DNA of 64,000 nt from Cavia porcellus (lineage: Eukaryota; Chordata; Mammalia; Rodentia; Caviidae): contig NW_026947485.1 of the NCBI RefSeq assembly GCF_034190915.1, positions 34,423,519-34,487,518 of the forward strand. The letters run 5' to 3'. Of the stretch, positions 11,401-22,928 are shown one piece after another. Position 1 is the stretch's first letter; each line of letters opens with the position of its first letter. A program made the position numbers and the translations under genes. Under the pieces are notes generated by a model, which had not been told where the DNA came from, did not search any database, and saw only the letters and a list, made by a program, of their open reading frames with translations.

Positions 11401-11893
11401 ACTGAACCTATGACAGTAAAGGTTTTCACAGTGAGTATTGATGATCTTCTCTATTTCCACAGGGTCTGTAGCAATTTCACCCTTTTCATTTCTTATTGTG
11501 TGGATTTGAGTTTTCCCTTTCCTCTGTTTGATAAGGGTGGCTAGGGATTATCACTTTTATTTATTCTTTCAGAGAACCAATGCTTCAATTCTCTAATTCT
11601 TTGTATTGTTTTCTTAGTTTCAATTGCATTGATTTCTGCTCTGATCTTTAGAATTTCCTCCCTTCTTTGGTCTTTGGACTTGACTCGTTCTTCTTTTTCT
11701 AAAAGTTTGAAGTGCATCAGTAAGTTATTTATTTGTGTTCATTTCATTTTCCCGATGTGGGAATTTACTCCTGTAAATTTCCCTCTGATGACTTCTTTCA
11801 TTATATCCCACAGGTTTCAGTAAGCTGCGTTTGCATTTTGTTTGAGTGTAGATATTGTTTAATTTCTTCTGTAACCTATTGGTTGTTTAGGCT
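8418..11893 (-). mobile_element. Lineage L1, 5'-truncated, minus strand
   Basis: Reading leftwards from 11,893 there is most of ORF2 (reverse transcriptase and C-terminus), then a 3'UTR to an A-rich end at about 8418-8460. Protein remnants on the minus strand include a motif-A block with 'SIDAEKAFNKIQH' (about 10,860), '[26 protein letters not shown]' (about 11,050-11,120) and an intact FADD catalytic motif (about 10,570-10,595). Stops and frameshifts interrupt the frame many times. (TA)n tracts lie at 8696-8767 and 9081-9105. The 3'UTR holds the 'acaatggttgttatg' motif shared with other L1 3'UTR units here. It belongs to the same family as the L1 at 51-56.8 kb. Confidence 0.9.
9154..11212 (-). 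pseudogene. L1 ORF2 remnant (RT and C-terminal domain)
   Basis: Broken pieces of the L1 ORF2 protein. From N to C these are finger/palm residues of the reverse transcriptase (11,212-10,765), the FADD-containing palm strand (about 10,570-10,595), thumb (10,430-10,215), and the C-terminal segment with 'IKSAWYWNNNRPEDQWNRLKD' (10,051), 'DPYLSPCTKLKSKWIKDLNIKTETLNLL' (9896-9663) and a cysteine-rich stretch 'CWRDCGEKGILLHGWWECK' (9330-9280). At least five frame changes are needed to read it through, so it cannot make a functional protein. The endonuclease domain and ORF1 are absent. Confidence 0.85.
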
Positions 11894-12165
11894 GGGCAGG
11901 GCTCAGTACCTCTGGGACCTAAGTAGCTGGCCAGATGTTCCCCTGATAGACTGCGCTGGGATGCTAGACTAGGAAGAACTTGGATCCACTGTGTAGCTAG
12001 CAGAAACACACCCCCAGAGTATGGGGCCATGGTTTTGTGCCTGGCTGGCTGGAATTCAGAAACTCTAGGACCCATACAATGAGCTGGGGCACCTTTCTCT
12101 TCTTTTTTTAATCTGTGTCTGCAATATCTTTTTTTGTCCAGAGCCAACTTGAACACAAACTCAGC
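11894..12165. other. Unclassified block abutting the L1 5' junction
   Basis: A GC-richer segment begins where L1 ORF2 similarity stops. It could be L1 5'UTR joined by internal deletion, another repeat, or the original target site. I could not match it to the L1 5'UTR at 51.0-51.36 kb or the HAL1-like 5'UTR at 43.1-43.85 kb. Confidence 0.35.
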
Positions 12166-13195
12166 TCATTGGATTTGTTTCTACATGAAATTCAGTCACT
12201 TTATAATTTTAACAATATTAATGACAGTGAAAGCTTTACATAACACATGGTCTCCTACCACTTTGTTGACTTAGTCTTCTATCTTTTTACTCCTCCTATT
12301 TTCTCCTCAAAAAAAATAAATAAAGTTTATTCCTTTCTTTTCTTGTATAGAATATTATTGATCCTTTCTTGAAAACGTGAGCTCCAGAGAACAGCTATGC
12401 TGCACAGGAACTGACTATACACCTTATCAAGATATTTTCCTCCAAAAACAAAAACAAAAAAAGCAACTCTCTTCCTAAGATATAATTTTTGTATCAGCTA
12501 CTAAGGGAATGACAGTTTGTTTCTTTGTTTGTTTGTTTTAATCTCGTTGTATTTGGAACTGCAACTGAGTAAAGAATCTGTCACAGAGAACATCTTGTGG
12601 CCTGGACCCCAGGTGCTCGTGGCTGAGTTCCGCAATTAAAGAGCAGGTCCAATCTCAGAGAGTTTTTCCATGATTATCTCTGCAGGGTGCTGTGAACATA
12701 AGGCACCTATCATATTGGTCCCAGGTGGAATATAGTTCCAGAGGCTTCAGAAATGCCACATGATAGCTCCTTCCTCAGAACTCCAGACCTCTTAATCAGA
12801 CAGTAGCTGGTGGCAGTTGCAGTGGTTACCCAGGAGAAGAGTCCATGCCTAGGTGATACTTTTGGCTTTAGTCCACCTGGCATCAGCCAATGAACAGAGA
12901 AAAGACTGCAGGCCCCACTGTGTGGTCAAGAGGACTAATGCATCGAATTCACAGGGGGTACTCTCAGTTCCAGGGCACATTAATACCCTGAGAGAAATCT
13001 TAGCATTACAAAGATTAACAACCCTAGTTTTTCTGCAAAGCATGGCGGGGTGACTTAATAGGGGCATCTCATGTCATATTTCTATAATGAGTGGGAAATA
13101 TTCCACATGACAAAACATGTGCTCTATCTATTTGTTTTCTACAGCCCTCAGAAAAGTGGCACGACTCTTACTCTAGGTTACTTAAGAATAAACTC
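12166..13195. other. Unique non-coding DNA
   Basis: No repeat family recognised apart from a short (TTTG)n run at about 12,519-12,538 and A-rich patches. Overlapping frames on both strands at 12,849-13,067 shadow each other and neither resembles a known protein. Confidence 0.5.
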
Positions 13196-13196
13196 A

Positions 13197-13288
13197 GGGG
13201 CCAGGGATATAGCTCAGTGGCATAGCACCTGCCCGGCAAGCATGAGTTCAATTCCTGGAACCAAAAAAGAAAAATAAAAAAACAATAA
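13197..13288 (+). mobile_element. ID-like SINE
   Basis: The best-preserved ID core in the window: 'ggggccagggatatagctcagtgg' with the tRNA A box, 'catagcacctgcccggcaagcatgagttcaattcctgg' with the B box, then an A-rich tail with interspersed G/T. It is plus-strand and probably younger than the other ID copies. Confidence 0.9.
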
Positions 13289-15635
13289 ATTCTAAGTGTG
13301 GAGGAAAGTTAGGGTAGTTAACCTAAATCTATTTTCCTTCTACCTACTGTTCTCCCATCTCTCTCCTTCATCACTGGGAGACACCAGTGAGGATAGTGTT
13401 ACGAAGATTCTTTTGTTGATCCAGGAAGGGACATGGATTCCTTCACCTCTAATTCAAAATTGTGCTGAGTTCCCACAGCAGCTTCTTCATCCCATCCTCA
13501 GGGCTGGGTGCTACACATGAGCTAAGATCTCAGTCCATATGGTGCCATCATCGTAGTAACTAGTTCTGAAGGGGCAGATGACCTGTTCCTATAAATCTCA
13601 GAGCATGAAGTGGCTTTGTAGCCTGCTGAATAGTTTAGTCCTTTTTAAAAGTAGCCCACTCTCCCTCTGCTCCACACTCATTGTAGTGTCATCAATACCT
13701 TCTAATCTCCTTAAGACGTAAGCAGATGAGTCACAAATTGAGTTCAGTGCTTTATAAGCTTTACTCACTGTCAATACTAATTTGTTTCATCTAATCATCT
13801 GCACAGGAATAAGCATAAGGAGTAAAGTTTATGCTAACTGTAATGATTCCTGCACTTGCGTTCATGGCCACTGGCAGCTTCCATGGAAATCCTGGTGTCT
13901 ATGCCCATCTCTTTCCCAGGAGTTGCTGAAGCATTCCTCCATACAGTCATACCTTAGCCAGGGGACAGCCAAGCACAAAGATCCCTGAATTCATGCCATG
14001 TGTCCCCTCATCCCCCCAACTGCTGCTTCTTCCCTGGCACATAGGAATGGGGTTCTAATCCGATTCTCTCAAGTTGAATGTTTTCAGCTCAGGATCTTTA
14101 CTTCCTCCCAAAGCTGACAAAGATCCATGTCTGTCTTCACTCTATCTGCTTTCTCTTTTTTTATATCAAACATCTATGGAGTTTTTCTTCTGTGAGTCCC
14201 TCAGTATTTTAAATTAGAACCAATATTCTCTTTATCTGTGATATAGCACACATGGAGTAAGACATACACACAGTGCCTACTTCCTCTCTCATGTTTCTAC
14301 TTCCCTTTGATAAAAGCTTTAGACTTACAGTATCTGTACTCTTTTGTGCCAGGTATTACTGGGACTTGGTTAGTGATTTTTCTCCCAAGTATGTTCTCTT
14401 AACGCAAGGTCTGGAATCGGTTCTGACACCAACATTTGGTTGCCATGCATTCCCCATCATCAAAATTCCCATCACTTTCTTCAGATGTCACAGAGAGGCA
14501 ATTTGTCTTTTTATACTCAAAGTATAAAGACAATCTATGTTTAGAATCATTCTAGCAGTTACTCCTGAAACTGTAAATGCTTGAGGTGTGCGTCCTAAAA
14601 TTTGAGCATCACCTTCCCAGTGAAAAAGAACCGTGGAATAGATAATGAGAAGGACTTGGAAGGACTAATGCATGTCAAATTCATTTTATGGTTAAAATAG
14701 CTATTTGTGAAATAAATCACAGAACAATACACAAGATCCCATTTGAATATGAGTTAGAGATATTTATATTTTAGACTTTCATTGTTTTTCTGGACTCATA
14801 TTGAGGACTGTAACAGCAATTTGTTCTCAGTCTGCATTTCTGTTATTGACTACTGGTTGTGCAGTAAAGAGGCAAATATATCTAGAGCTGAGGCTAAGTA
14901 GGAATGAATCCCGGGTTGAGGATAATCAGTAGTTCCACAAGGTTTTGGGTTGCTTAAGCTTCTCTTTATGTTGATGTTGGTCTGTCCTCAAAATAACTTT
15001 TCTTCTGAATCTAGAGTGTTTAGATGAATTTAATATTATTAGGACAATTTTATGTTCTTAGATATTTTTACTGTTCTCCAGATAGACTTTATAAGTATAT
15101 TGCCAAGTTCCAAAAGCTACTCTCATCAGAATATTGATTGGGTTTTTAAAAATGAACAAACTAAGTTGGGAAGAATTAACATTTTTATAGAATTCAGTCC
15201 TGTTATCTGGAAAAATAGCATATGTCTCTATCTTGTTAAAACTTAAATTTATGAGTAGCCAGTGTATTTTGCCTTTCCTTCCCAAATTATTCTTTATGTT
15301 TATTTTTATTTAAAAAAGTATTTTTGCTGTTACCTCTGCCACTTCATTCCATTTTCCAAAGAGCTATTTATTCTTATTCTCTTTTTTGCCAAATAAGAAC
15401 ATTCTCTAAATTCATGAGTATACCTATTAGCAGAGCTTCGGCTACCTTCTGCTTGACTTTTTAAAGAGTGATTTGTCTTATTATTTTCCTCCTGTTTTTT
15501 AATAATAACTGTACTGTTGTTTGATCCAAGTAATTAAGTAAACCCAATCTTAACTGATTGGGTTTTTGGACTTCTAAAAAAGTTTATTATTTTTAAAATA
15601 GAAAATGTGGCCAAGAGATAACATGTAACAATAAC
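13289..15635. other. Unique non-coding DNA
   Basis: No exon, SINE or LINE recognised over about 2.3 kb. Sequence becomes strongly AT-rich after 14.7 kb. Confidence 0.5.
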
Positions 15636-15637
15636 AG

Positions 15638-15790
15638 AAACAGATAATAAGTACTGAGTACTTATCATGTGCCAACCAATATAAATTCTCTAAATACTCA
15701 TTTACTCCTACAACATCCAGAGAACGTAGCTATCGGTACATATTCACGTTTTATAGATTAAGAAACCAAGTTTCCATTAGTCAGCCTGAA
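15638..15790 (+). mobile_element. MIR SINE (ancient)
   Basis: Shows 'agtactgagtacttatcatgtgcca', 'attctctaaatactcatttactcctacaac' and 'ttatagattaagaaaccaag', matching the MIR sequence of 'gagcgcttactatgtgcca', 'taactcatttaatcctcacaac' and 'ttacagatgaggaaactgag'. Confidence 0.8.
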
Positions 15791-15849
15791 TGTGATCCCA
15801 ACACTTCTGCATTGTTTTACAGTTCTCATAGTAATTTTCCCTCATTTGA

Positions 15850-17065
15850 ATTTACTGAGATTACCACTGGGCCTAGTATTTACAATCGGCTTTGGTAATG
15901 TTCCACAGATGCTTGATAGGGACCTTGTTTACACTTACCAACTTTGAAGTAAACACATTCCTTAACATTGTCTTAGCCTTTATTTAAATTGCCTACTTCA
16001 TCAAAGACTAAGTAGTTTGTTAAAATTTCAGTGATTTGGCTTCTAACAATTTCTACTGATTGTGCCTATAGCAAATAAGCCTGTTGCATCTAACAGAAAT
16101 CCAGCCTATCATTGAAACTGTTTTCCACAACTTCCATTCAATCTTTCTCTGCTCCAAAATGAATTTTAAAATGCTTTTGCCTTTTTCATTTGTGTGCAAT
16201 CCCTTTTTATTTCAATTTCTCCATTATCATTTTATCTGGTGCCTTTACATCACAGCTTCCTCTCTCCCTGCTTTATTCTGTATTGTAGCAAAGGCTTAGA
16301 CTTCTTACACACTAACAATGTCAAATTACCCTCTAAAATTATCCTCTGATTTCAGAGATCTGCTCTCCTGCTGAGCCATGGAAATGATGTCGCCTTTCTC
16401 CCCCAGTTATCTCTTTCTTTCTGTTTATTCAAATCTTGGTGCTTGCTGAGTGGCAGAGCATAGGAGTAACCTTGGTCTGTTCTCTGTCCGGTTGGATGCT
16501 GGTCAGATTTCCTATTCAGCTCTCTATTTGGCTGGTGAGTCAATGTACACAGCTCCCTCCCTGATTCCTCCTTCTATTAGGCATTTTGGATTCAGTTCTT
16601 CTGAACAGAGAGGAGTCCTTTGCTTAGCTTTCCAAGACCTTGATGAGTGTGAGCAGTCAAATACAATGAACTTTGGTTTCTAACAGCTTCTCTCAAATAT
16701 AGAACCAGGAATCCACAAATTCTTTGTGAATTTTAACATTCTTTGCTTTTTTGTTATAATCTAAAAAGATTATTACTGTCATGAGCAATCGCGGGTCCTG
16801 CCATACATGCAGGCAGAAGTATGGCTGCTCTGTGTTGGATGAGTTGAAATACTTCAAAACAATCTGCTTTCCTCAAATGTTTCCCATACCCCTTTGCTAC
16901 AATGCTTGAAATTTCCACAGTAGTACTCTTTCTTTAAAGATTGTTTCCAAGAAAGAGAAAATTTAACCATACCATGTCTTGTTAGGGGTAGCTATTAACA
17001 TGAATTATTATAGTGACACTGATTATTGTCTCCAATGAGCATCTTATATATTTGTAGAACTTTTA
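15850..17065. other. Unique AT-rich non-coding DNA
   Basis: Nothing recognisable beyond chance frames. Confidence 0.5.
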
Positions 17066-17190
17066 TAGTTATAACAAATGTAAGTTTCTTGAGAGTCTCA
17101 ACTATCTTTGTATATATTTTTGTTTTTCTAGCCCAACCAAGTTGGTGAACATAGTAAGTTCTCAATAAACATGTGTTGAATAAATAAATA
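17066..17190 (+). mobile_element. L2 LINE 3' terminus
   Basis: Ends with 'gaacatagtaagttctcaataaacatgtgttgaataaataaataa', which is the L2 terminal motif ('...catagtaggtgctcaataaatgtttgttgaatgaatga'). Only the extreme 3' end is recognisable. Confidence 0.75.
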
Positions 17191-18495
17191 AACAGTTATC
17201 CCATACATAATGTCATTAAATGCTCACATTCAAATCCTGAAGCCAGGAGAGTTTCAGATTGTACACATTTTGCCATTTACTAAGGGGTAGGCTATCTGGA
17301 GTCAGAAAGGAGACCATTCTAGATGATGAACTTGTCCCATAGATGTTCATAATCTGAATTTGGGGCTGAGGAGGATAAATTTTTGGAAGAAGAAGGATAA
17401 TGATGAATTTAACCAAGCCTCCAAATAGGTGCTGAAATTCCTTGCTGAATCCTGGCAATTCAGCAAGGAGTTAATGGAAGCTTTGAGGCAGACTAGATAA
17501 TTAACAGGATTAAATCTCTACCTGTCAATTAAGCCAATATATTTGAGTATAATACTGTTTAATTCTGTACCAGGAACAGTGCAATAAATCAAAGTTTACA
17601 GATGTCTTCAGCAAGCCCTTGATGGATGAAACACTGTAACTCAGAGGTGCATAGAAAATCTCAAATAAGATAACCTCCCATGTGATTAATATAGCTGTCT
17701 GCATTGGCATTGGCTCCAGAAGGTTCTAATCCAAACATGTTTAACATCACATACTTTATTGTGACAGATTTAGACACCTGAACTAACTAACCAGGCAAAT
17801 GGTGCTTAATTATACTGACTCATTACAGACCTCAGCCATAAAGCTGGGACACTAAATTAAGTGTTCATTCCCATTACATACACACAACATAAGCAGACCA
17901 GTATCTAGAAGGTCTTACATGGCCTGGTGTACAATGCACAAAGGAGTACTCAGGTCTTTCCGGAGACCATTTCCTTTCTCTATTTAATGGTGCTTGTCCA
18001 CAGGTCTAGTTAAGAAGGGCCATCTAATGCATATTACTGATCCCAAAGAGAAAAATGCATGTGGACATGAATGTCTCTACATAAATTTATTCATTTTAAA
18101 ACCACAAAGTGAGGTTCAAGTCTTTCCACGTGTGTGTATGTGTGCGTGTGCATAAAAAGCAGTGGCTCCAAAAGCACATGTGTAAAACCACAACTCTGTT
18201 TGAGAGGCTAAACAAAATATTCACCAAATTTCAAAAGCACAGTCTTCTAAACACATTTACACCCTTGAGTTATTAAGATTGGCTTCAAATATACAGACAC
18301 AAAATTCAATTGAAATATCTCTATTTATACTGTAGTCATAGTGTGACCATAATAAGTAGGACTTGATCAATCATTTTTTATTGGCTAACAGGTGGATAAT
18401 GTGTGCCAAACATGGAGACTCTGGGATATAAAAGAACTATAACCCATACTCTCCACCTTAAAACATATCTCATACATTTGCAAAGAGAAGCTTAC
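17191..18495. other. Unique non-coding DNA
   Basis: No gene or repeat recognised. A short alternating GT/AT/GC tract lies at about 18,128-18,152. Confidence 0.5.
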
Positions 18496-18504
18496 CACAT
18501 GCTA

Positions 18505-18790
18505 AGGACTATGGTTGTGGTATTAGCATCCTAGACATACGAGTTCTATGAGGAAAGAGAACAGTGTTGGCTGAAGTTAGAAAGCCTTCATGAAGGTGGT
18601 TATTTGAGATGAATATTTAAGAAAAGGAAGACTTTTAGCAGGCAAAGAAGATGGAATATGTCAATCAAAATTGCAGAGACAACAGGAATTACTGTGCAGG
18701 GTAAGGGAGGCATCGTGAAAATCAATTTTAAGATTATATGTGGGATATTGGTGATGGATCAGGTCAATCTGACAAAACCACACCTAGAAA
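18505..18790 (-). mobile_element. L2-like LINE fragment, minus strand
   Basis: The pattern 'gaaagccttcatgaaggtggttatttgagatgaatatttaagaaaaggaagacttttagcaggcaaagaagatgg' resembles the reverse of the L2 ORF2 end ('gaaggcctctctgaggaggtgacatttgagctgagacctgaagg...'). Divergence is high and the borders are uncertain. Confidence 0.55.
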
Positions 18791-20800
18791 ATCACCCAGA
18801 AACTAAAACCAAAAGTAATAGAAAGACATTTAACATAATGGGGTGCAAATGTTCCCTAAAAAGAGGTTTCTAGGAATCCTGGTCTAGGAAGGGTGTACAG
18901 AACGAACTAGACAAAGACAGCATGAGCCAGAGTCAGCAGCTGGGCAGGGACTGCAAATTCAGAAACAAAAGCACCTAGCACCTTGACTGAAGAAAATGGA
19001 AACAGGGATAAAGTCTGGAAGAGATTCCCCAGCTTGTCGTCCTGCACCGGGGCTCACAGTTCCAAACCAATCACAGTTTCACGGCATTGAGCATATGACC
19101 CCTTCTGGCCAATTACGAGGGGCTTTAGGGAAAGATTTCTTTTCCTTAAGTGAAAAATATAATCATATAATCTCTCTTCGCCTTTCAGATATTGTCATCT
19201 GCATGTGACATTTGAAGCTGTAGCACCATGTCATTATCATCTTGGAAAATATTCTGAGGTGAGATTATTAAAAACCCTGACTCCTCAAAGCCTTTACATT
19301 CAGTAATTCAAGATAATTCACATCTTTCTTAAACTACTTTGGGTTGTGGAGTTTTGCTACTTGCAACCAAAACATTCCAGTTGACCCACAGTCCTATCTT
19401 CTGGAGTGGAGAATAGAAAATCTTGTAACACACTATACAAGGAAGAGCCAATAGTAACAGGAGGGGACAGTCATGAGACAGAAGTCACTTTATGATTTGC
19501 AGACCTTTAAAGATTTATCTCACAAGTCTATGACTTAAGCAAATGAAATTTATAAAATTACGGCACAACAAATTGAAATTCTTTATTCCTCAGATTTGTT
19601 TAAATTGGTATTTTCTTTTGTTTTCATCATCAGAGAGTCTATTAACTCTAGTGGGATTTAGTGTCTTCTGCTTTACGTTGTCTGAAAGCTATAAATGACA
19701 GCAATAGATATTTTGATTGCTCCCTGAGCAAACTGTGAGATGAAGCCTGAAAATTTAGCTTTCAGTATTATATGTGACTCCAGACCATCCCTTAGAGTTG
19801 ACTGCAGCTGTGGTGAGCTAAAAGTACACACTGGACCAGTAGGGATAAGCAAGATGATGCCACAGGAGCAACACAAATATCCCAAGGGCTTAACTATAAG
19901 CATTTACTTTTAACTCATCAAAGCCCACTTTGAACTTAGCAGGCAGCTATCCCCCTTGTGGGGCTCAGTGGTCCTAGATGCTCAGTATTTCTCTCAACAT
20001 AGGCTTCTGAGATCACCAGTGCAAGGGAAAGGAGGGCAGGAGGTTCTCACTGCAAGTAAACTTTCACACCTATGACCCCCTCACCTGCAGCCTGCTAGCC
20101 TGCACCAATGATGTGGTTCGCCTACAAAGAGAGCAGAGCCAAAGGACACTGGATTCTGCTGCACATACTAACAAATAGTCCCCAGCATCCCCTTTCAGTG
20201 GCAGCATTCTGTTGCCTAGTCCTATTGGTTAGAATCTAAACAGACCTATGAGGTATTTCATGAAGTGAATACAAACTGAGAGTTAGAATCACTCAATAAT
20301 GGCTTTTGTCTTGGTCAGCCTTCAAAGAGCAGCTTTTCACTTATCTATTGTTCAGTATCCTAGTTTGGACAATTGTCTACTTTGATCTTTTTCTTCCCAT
20401 GATTCCTAATTCCCTGAGCTCAGTATATTGCCAGAGAAATGGTTAAAATAGGATGGAACTTGATCTAACTTGAGTGGGAGGGATATTGGAAATAATATAC
20501 TAAGGAAATCAGATGCACTAGAGTGAAAAAACTGGATATGGGAGGTTTACTGGTTGAAGGCCTGCATAGGCGGGCACTGCTTCAGCTCCTCCTATTAAAC
20601 TGAGAAGTATTTTATGTTTCTTTGCAAATAGCTGTTGAATGATGTGGTACACTTCTCCTGAATTTCTCATATTTGTTTCCTTTTTTTGGAGTATAGGAGC
20701 TATCAGCAAAAACCCTATCTAGTCAACTTGGCTTCACATGAGAGCTATCAACATAAAGCTTCCCTGAGAAAGACCCATCAAAAAATTTGCATTCAGGTTA
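18791..20800. other. Unique non-coding DNA
   Basis: No gene or repeat recognised. Small frames here show no domain patterns. Confidence 0.5.
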
Positions 20801-20804
20801 GGCA

Positions 20805-21222
20805 TGTTGCTAAAGTTTGTGTCTAGATGTCACCCCCAAAGCCTTGCACAGTCATGGGGGTGCGCTATTCAGAGGTAGCAGGATCTAGAATTTGTGATTG
20901 ATTCATGATCCAATGCTGAGATTAAGGGTGTAAGTGCTACAGCCCCCTAAGGCAGGCAGCCTGCATACCATATAAGAAATAGAAAGTGTCTTATCCCTCG
21001 CTTGTTGCTTTGCTAACTTCTGGCCACCATGAACAGCTCACTCTTGTTGCTTTTGCTGTCTTCTGCTGCCATGAACTATTACCCCTGTCATGTGCTACCC
21101 TGCCTTGACACCAGCCAATTAGGGACCGAAACCTTTATAAACTGTGAACTAAATAAACCTTTTCCACTTTAACTTTGAGTGTTGTATATTTTGTCTCAGC
21201 AAAATGAAAAGAAACTAAGACA
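20805..21222 (+). mobile_element. MaLR-type solo LTR
   Basis: Starts with 'tgttgctaaagtttgtgtctagatgtcaccccca' and ends with 'gaactaaataaaccttt' (polyadenylation signal) and 'tttgtctcagca...gaaactaagaca'. This is the full MaLR LTR order (compare THE1/MST, which begins TGATATGGTTTGGCTGTG and ends ...GACTAATACA). The middle has the family's 'ctggccaccatgaacagc' and 'ctgctgccatgaac' phrases. Solo LTR. Confidence 0.85.
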
Positions 21223-21293
21223 TAGCTCAATAGTAACATTCTTATGTGGCATTCATGCACAGGGTCCTACATTCAATCCCTAGCATGCACTTG

Positions 21294-21332
<39 letters not shown>
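21223..21332 (+). mobile_element. ID-like SINE with (AC)n tail
   Basis: 'agctcaatagtaacattcttatgtggcattcatgcacagggtcctacattcaatccctagcatgcac' matches a diverged ID core. It is followed by an (AC)n tract (21,296-21,330), a common way for a SINE A-tail to evolve. Confidence 0.6.
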
Positions 21333-21955
21333 ACGAGGGCAGGTACATGAACACATTTAGATCCAATCTTTTCCTATGCCAAACTTATAAACGTTATCAT
21401 ATAGGTGTGTATATACAGGAAAAAGCAAAGTAAATATAGTGTTAAATATTACCCCCCAGTCTCAGACATCCACTGGGAATTTCGGAACAAATTCCCGTAG
21501 GTGAAAGGGAGACTTCATATATAGAACTCTCAATAAATAACTATAATTATGCTGTGATAGCAATATTATTATACCTTCACCTCTCTCCTTACCTTCTCTA
21601 TGTAATTAATGCATTTGACAGGAACATTTTTTGGTCACTTGTTTCAAAATTCCTATTAACAGCAGGGCATGTGGGTTCTATGGTGATTATGAATTTCCCC
21701 AAGCCCTTTGTTATTAGAATTTCTGTTCTGCTATCTGTCACCTGATAAACCAATCAGCCTCTATCTCCTAGCTATGGTTTTCAGATTTTATTTGCCAAAA
21801 AAATCCAGCAATAGGACTATTCTTGTTTTTTAAATTCCTATTATTATGTTTAGTAGGCAATATACAGGATCAAATATCAGCATGAATAAAAAGCTGTATC
21901 CTGGACAGGCCTGCTCTCATAACATGCCCAGCCTTAGCTTCCAGCCCTCGCTGAT
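21333..21955. other. Unique non-coding DNA
   Basis: No gene or repeat recognised. Confidence 0.5.
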
Positions 21956-22406
21956 AATCATTGTTATTATTTTCTTATACATTTATTTTTCTCCTTTCTA
22001 TATACAAAAGGTAGCATGCCTTATATAGTGCTATAAACCTTGCTTTTATCAACTAACAATACATCCTAGGGCTCTTTCTATAGAACATTTGGAGTCTGGG
22101 TTTTGCGTTGTTATTACAACCGCATGGGGGCTCTGCCATGTGAATGTACCGTGGTTTATTTAGTTAGTACCTTTGTGTAAATATTTATGGTTTTTCTAGT
22201 ATTTCTCTATTACCAAAAAGCCACAATAAATAATTTCATATTTAAGTATTTCATTTGTATTTGGATAATTGGGAAAATAAATTCTCAGAAGTGGTTTTGT
22301 TGGTTGAAAAGGTAAATGTACTTATCTTTTTGATAAATATTGCAATTTGGTCATCGTATAAATTGTATCATTTTCTACTCTTAGCAACAATGTCTAAGAG
22401 GGCGAA
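21956..22406 (-). mobile_element. Ancient L1M ORF2 end
   Basis: The plus strand has the reversed L1M motifs: 'gtgaatgtaccgtggtttatttagttagtacc', 'atttatggtttttctag', 'aaaataaattctcagaagtggttttgttggttgaaaagg', 'gataaatattgcaatttgg'. They match 'ggatgtaccataatttatttaaccattc', 'tttaggttgtttcc' and 'ctagaagtggaattgctgggtcaaaggg' in order. The right end abuts the MaLR LTR at 22,407. Confidence 0.75.
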
Positions 22407-22702
22407 TGTTATGGTTTAAATGTAAAATATCCCCTCAGAGTCTCATGTTCAGAGATGGGGTCTGACCAGAAGGGGAGGGCCATTAGTGGCATGACTTGGA
22501 AGGGTGAAATGTTGTCTCTCTCTCTCTGTCTGTCTCTCTGTCTGTCTCTCTCTGTCTCTCTCTCTCTCTCTCTCACTGTCTCTCTCTCTCACTGTCTCTC
22601 TCTGTCTCTCTGTCTCTCTGTCTGTCTCTTTGTCTCTCTCTGTCTCTCTGTCTGTCTCTCTGTCTCTGTTTCTCTCTGTCTCTGTCTCTGTCTCTCTGTC
22701 TC

Positions 22703-22760
<58 letters not shown>

Positions 22761-22928
22761 TTTTTCTGGCTGCCAAGGAATGAATAATTTTCCTCGGCCA
22801 TGTTGTTTGCCTTGTGGTTTCTGTCTTACAGCCTGTTGACCACTGAAATTGTGAGCCAAAATAAACTTCTCGCTTGAAGTTTTGGGTCATGGGCATTTTG
22901 TCTCATAATGAGAATGCTGACTAATACA
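22407..22928 (+). mobile_element. MaLR-type solo LTR with internal CT microsatellite
   Basis: Begins 'tgttatggtttaaatgtaaaatatccc' and ends 'attttgtctcataatgagaatgctgactaatacag', the diagnostic MaLR LTR ends. 'gccaaaataaacttct' is the polyadenylation region. Between them the LTR middle has expanded into a (TC)n/(TCTG)n tract of about 250 bp (see next entry), so the LTR is longer than its relatives here. Confidence 0.88.
22515..22764. repeat. (TCTCTG)n/(TC)n microsatellite, about 250 bp
   Basis: A pure-pyrimidine/G interrupted array of TCTC, TCTG and TCTT units, ending with a pure (TC)n run at about 22,708-22,746. It produces long spurious frames on both strands (Ser/Leu-rich on plus, Arg/Glu-rich on minus) that are not genes. 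Confidence 0.97.

Noticed and set aside
12849..13067. Opposed frames suggesting a small gene
   Set aside because: They are antisense shadows of each other with no recognisable product.
13197..13288. tRNA gene, because of A- and B-box-like sequences
   Set aside because: The sequence is an ID SINE: tRNA-derived promoter boxes but no cloverleaf acceptor pairing, followed by an A-rich tail.
22515..22764. CRISPR-like or satellite array
   Set aside because: Simple dinucleotide-level repeat with no spacers and no long period; a microsatellite.
22449..22896. Several overlapping 70-136-codon frames, Arg/Glu-rich on minus and Ser/Leu-rich on plus
   Set aside because: They translate the (TC)n/(TCTG)n microsatellite in an LTR in different frames; no protein gene is indicated.
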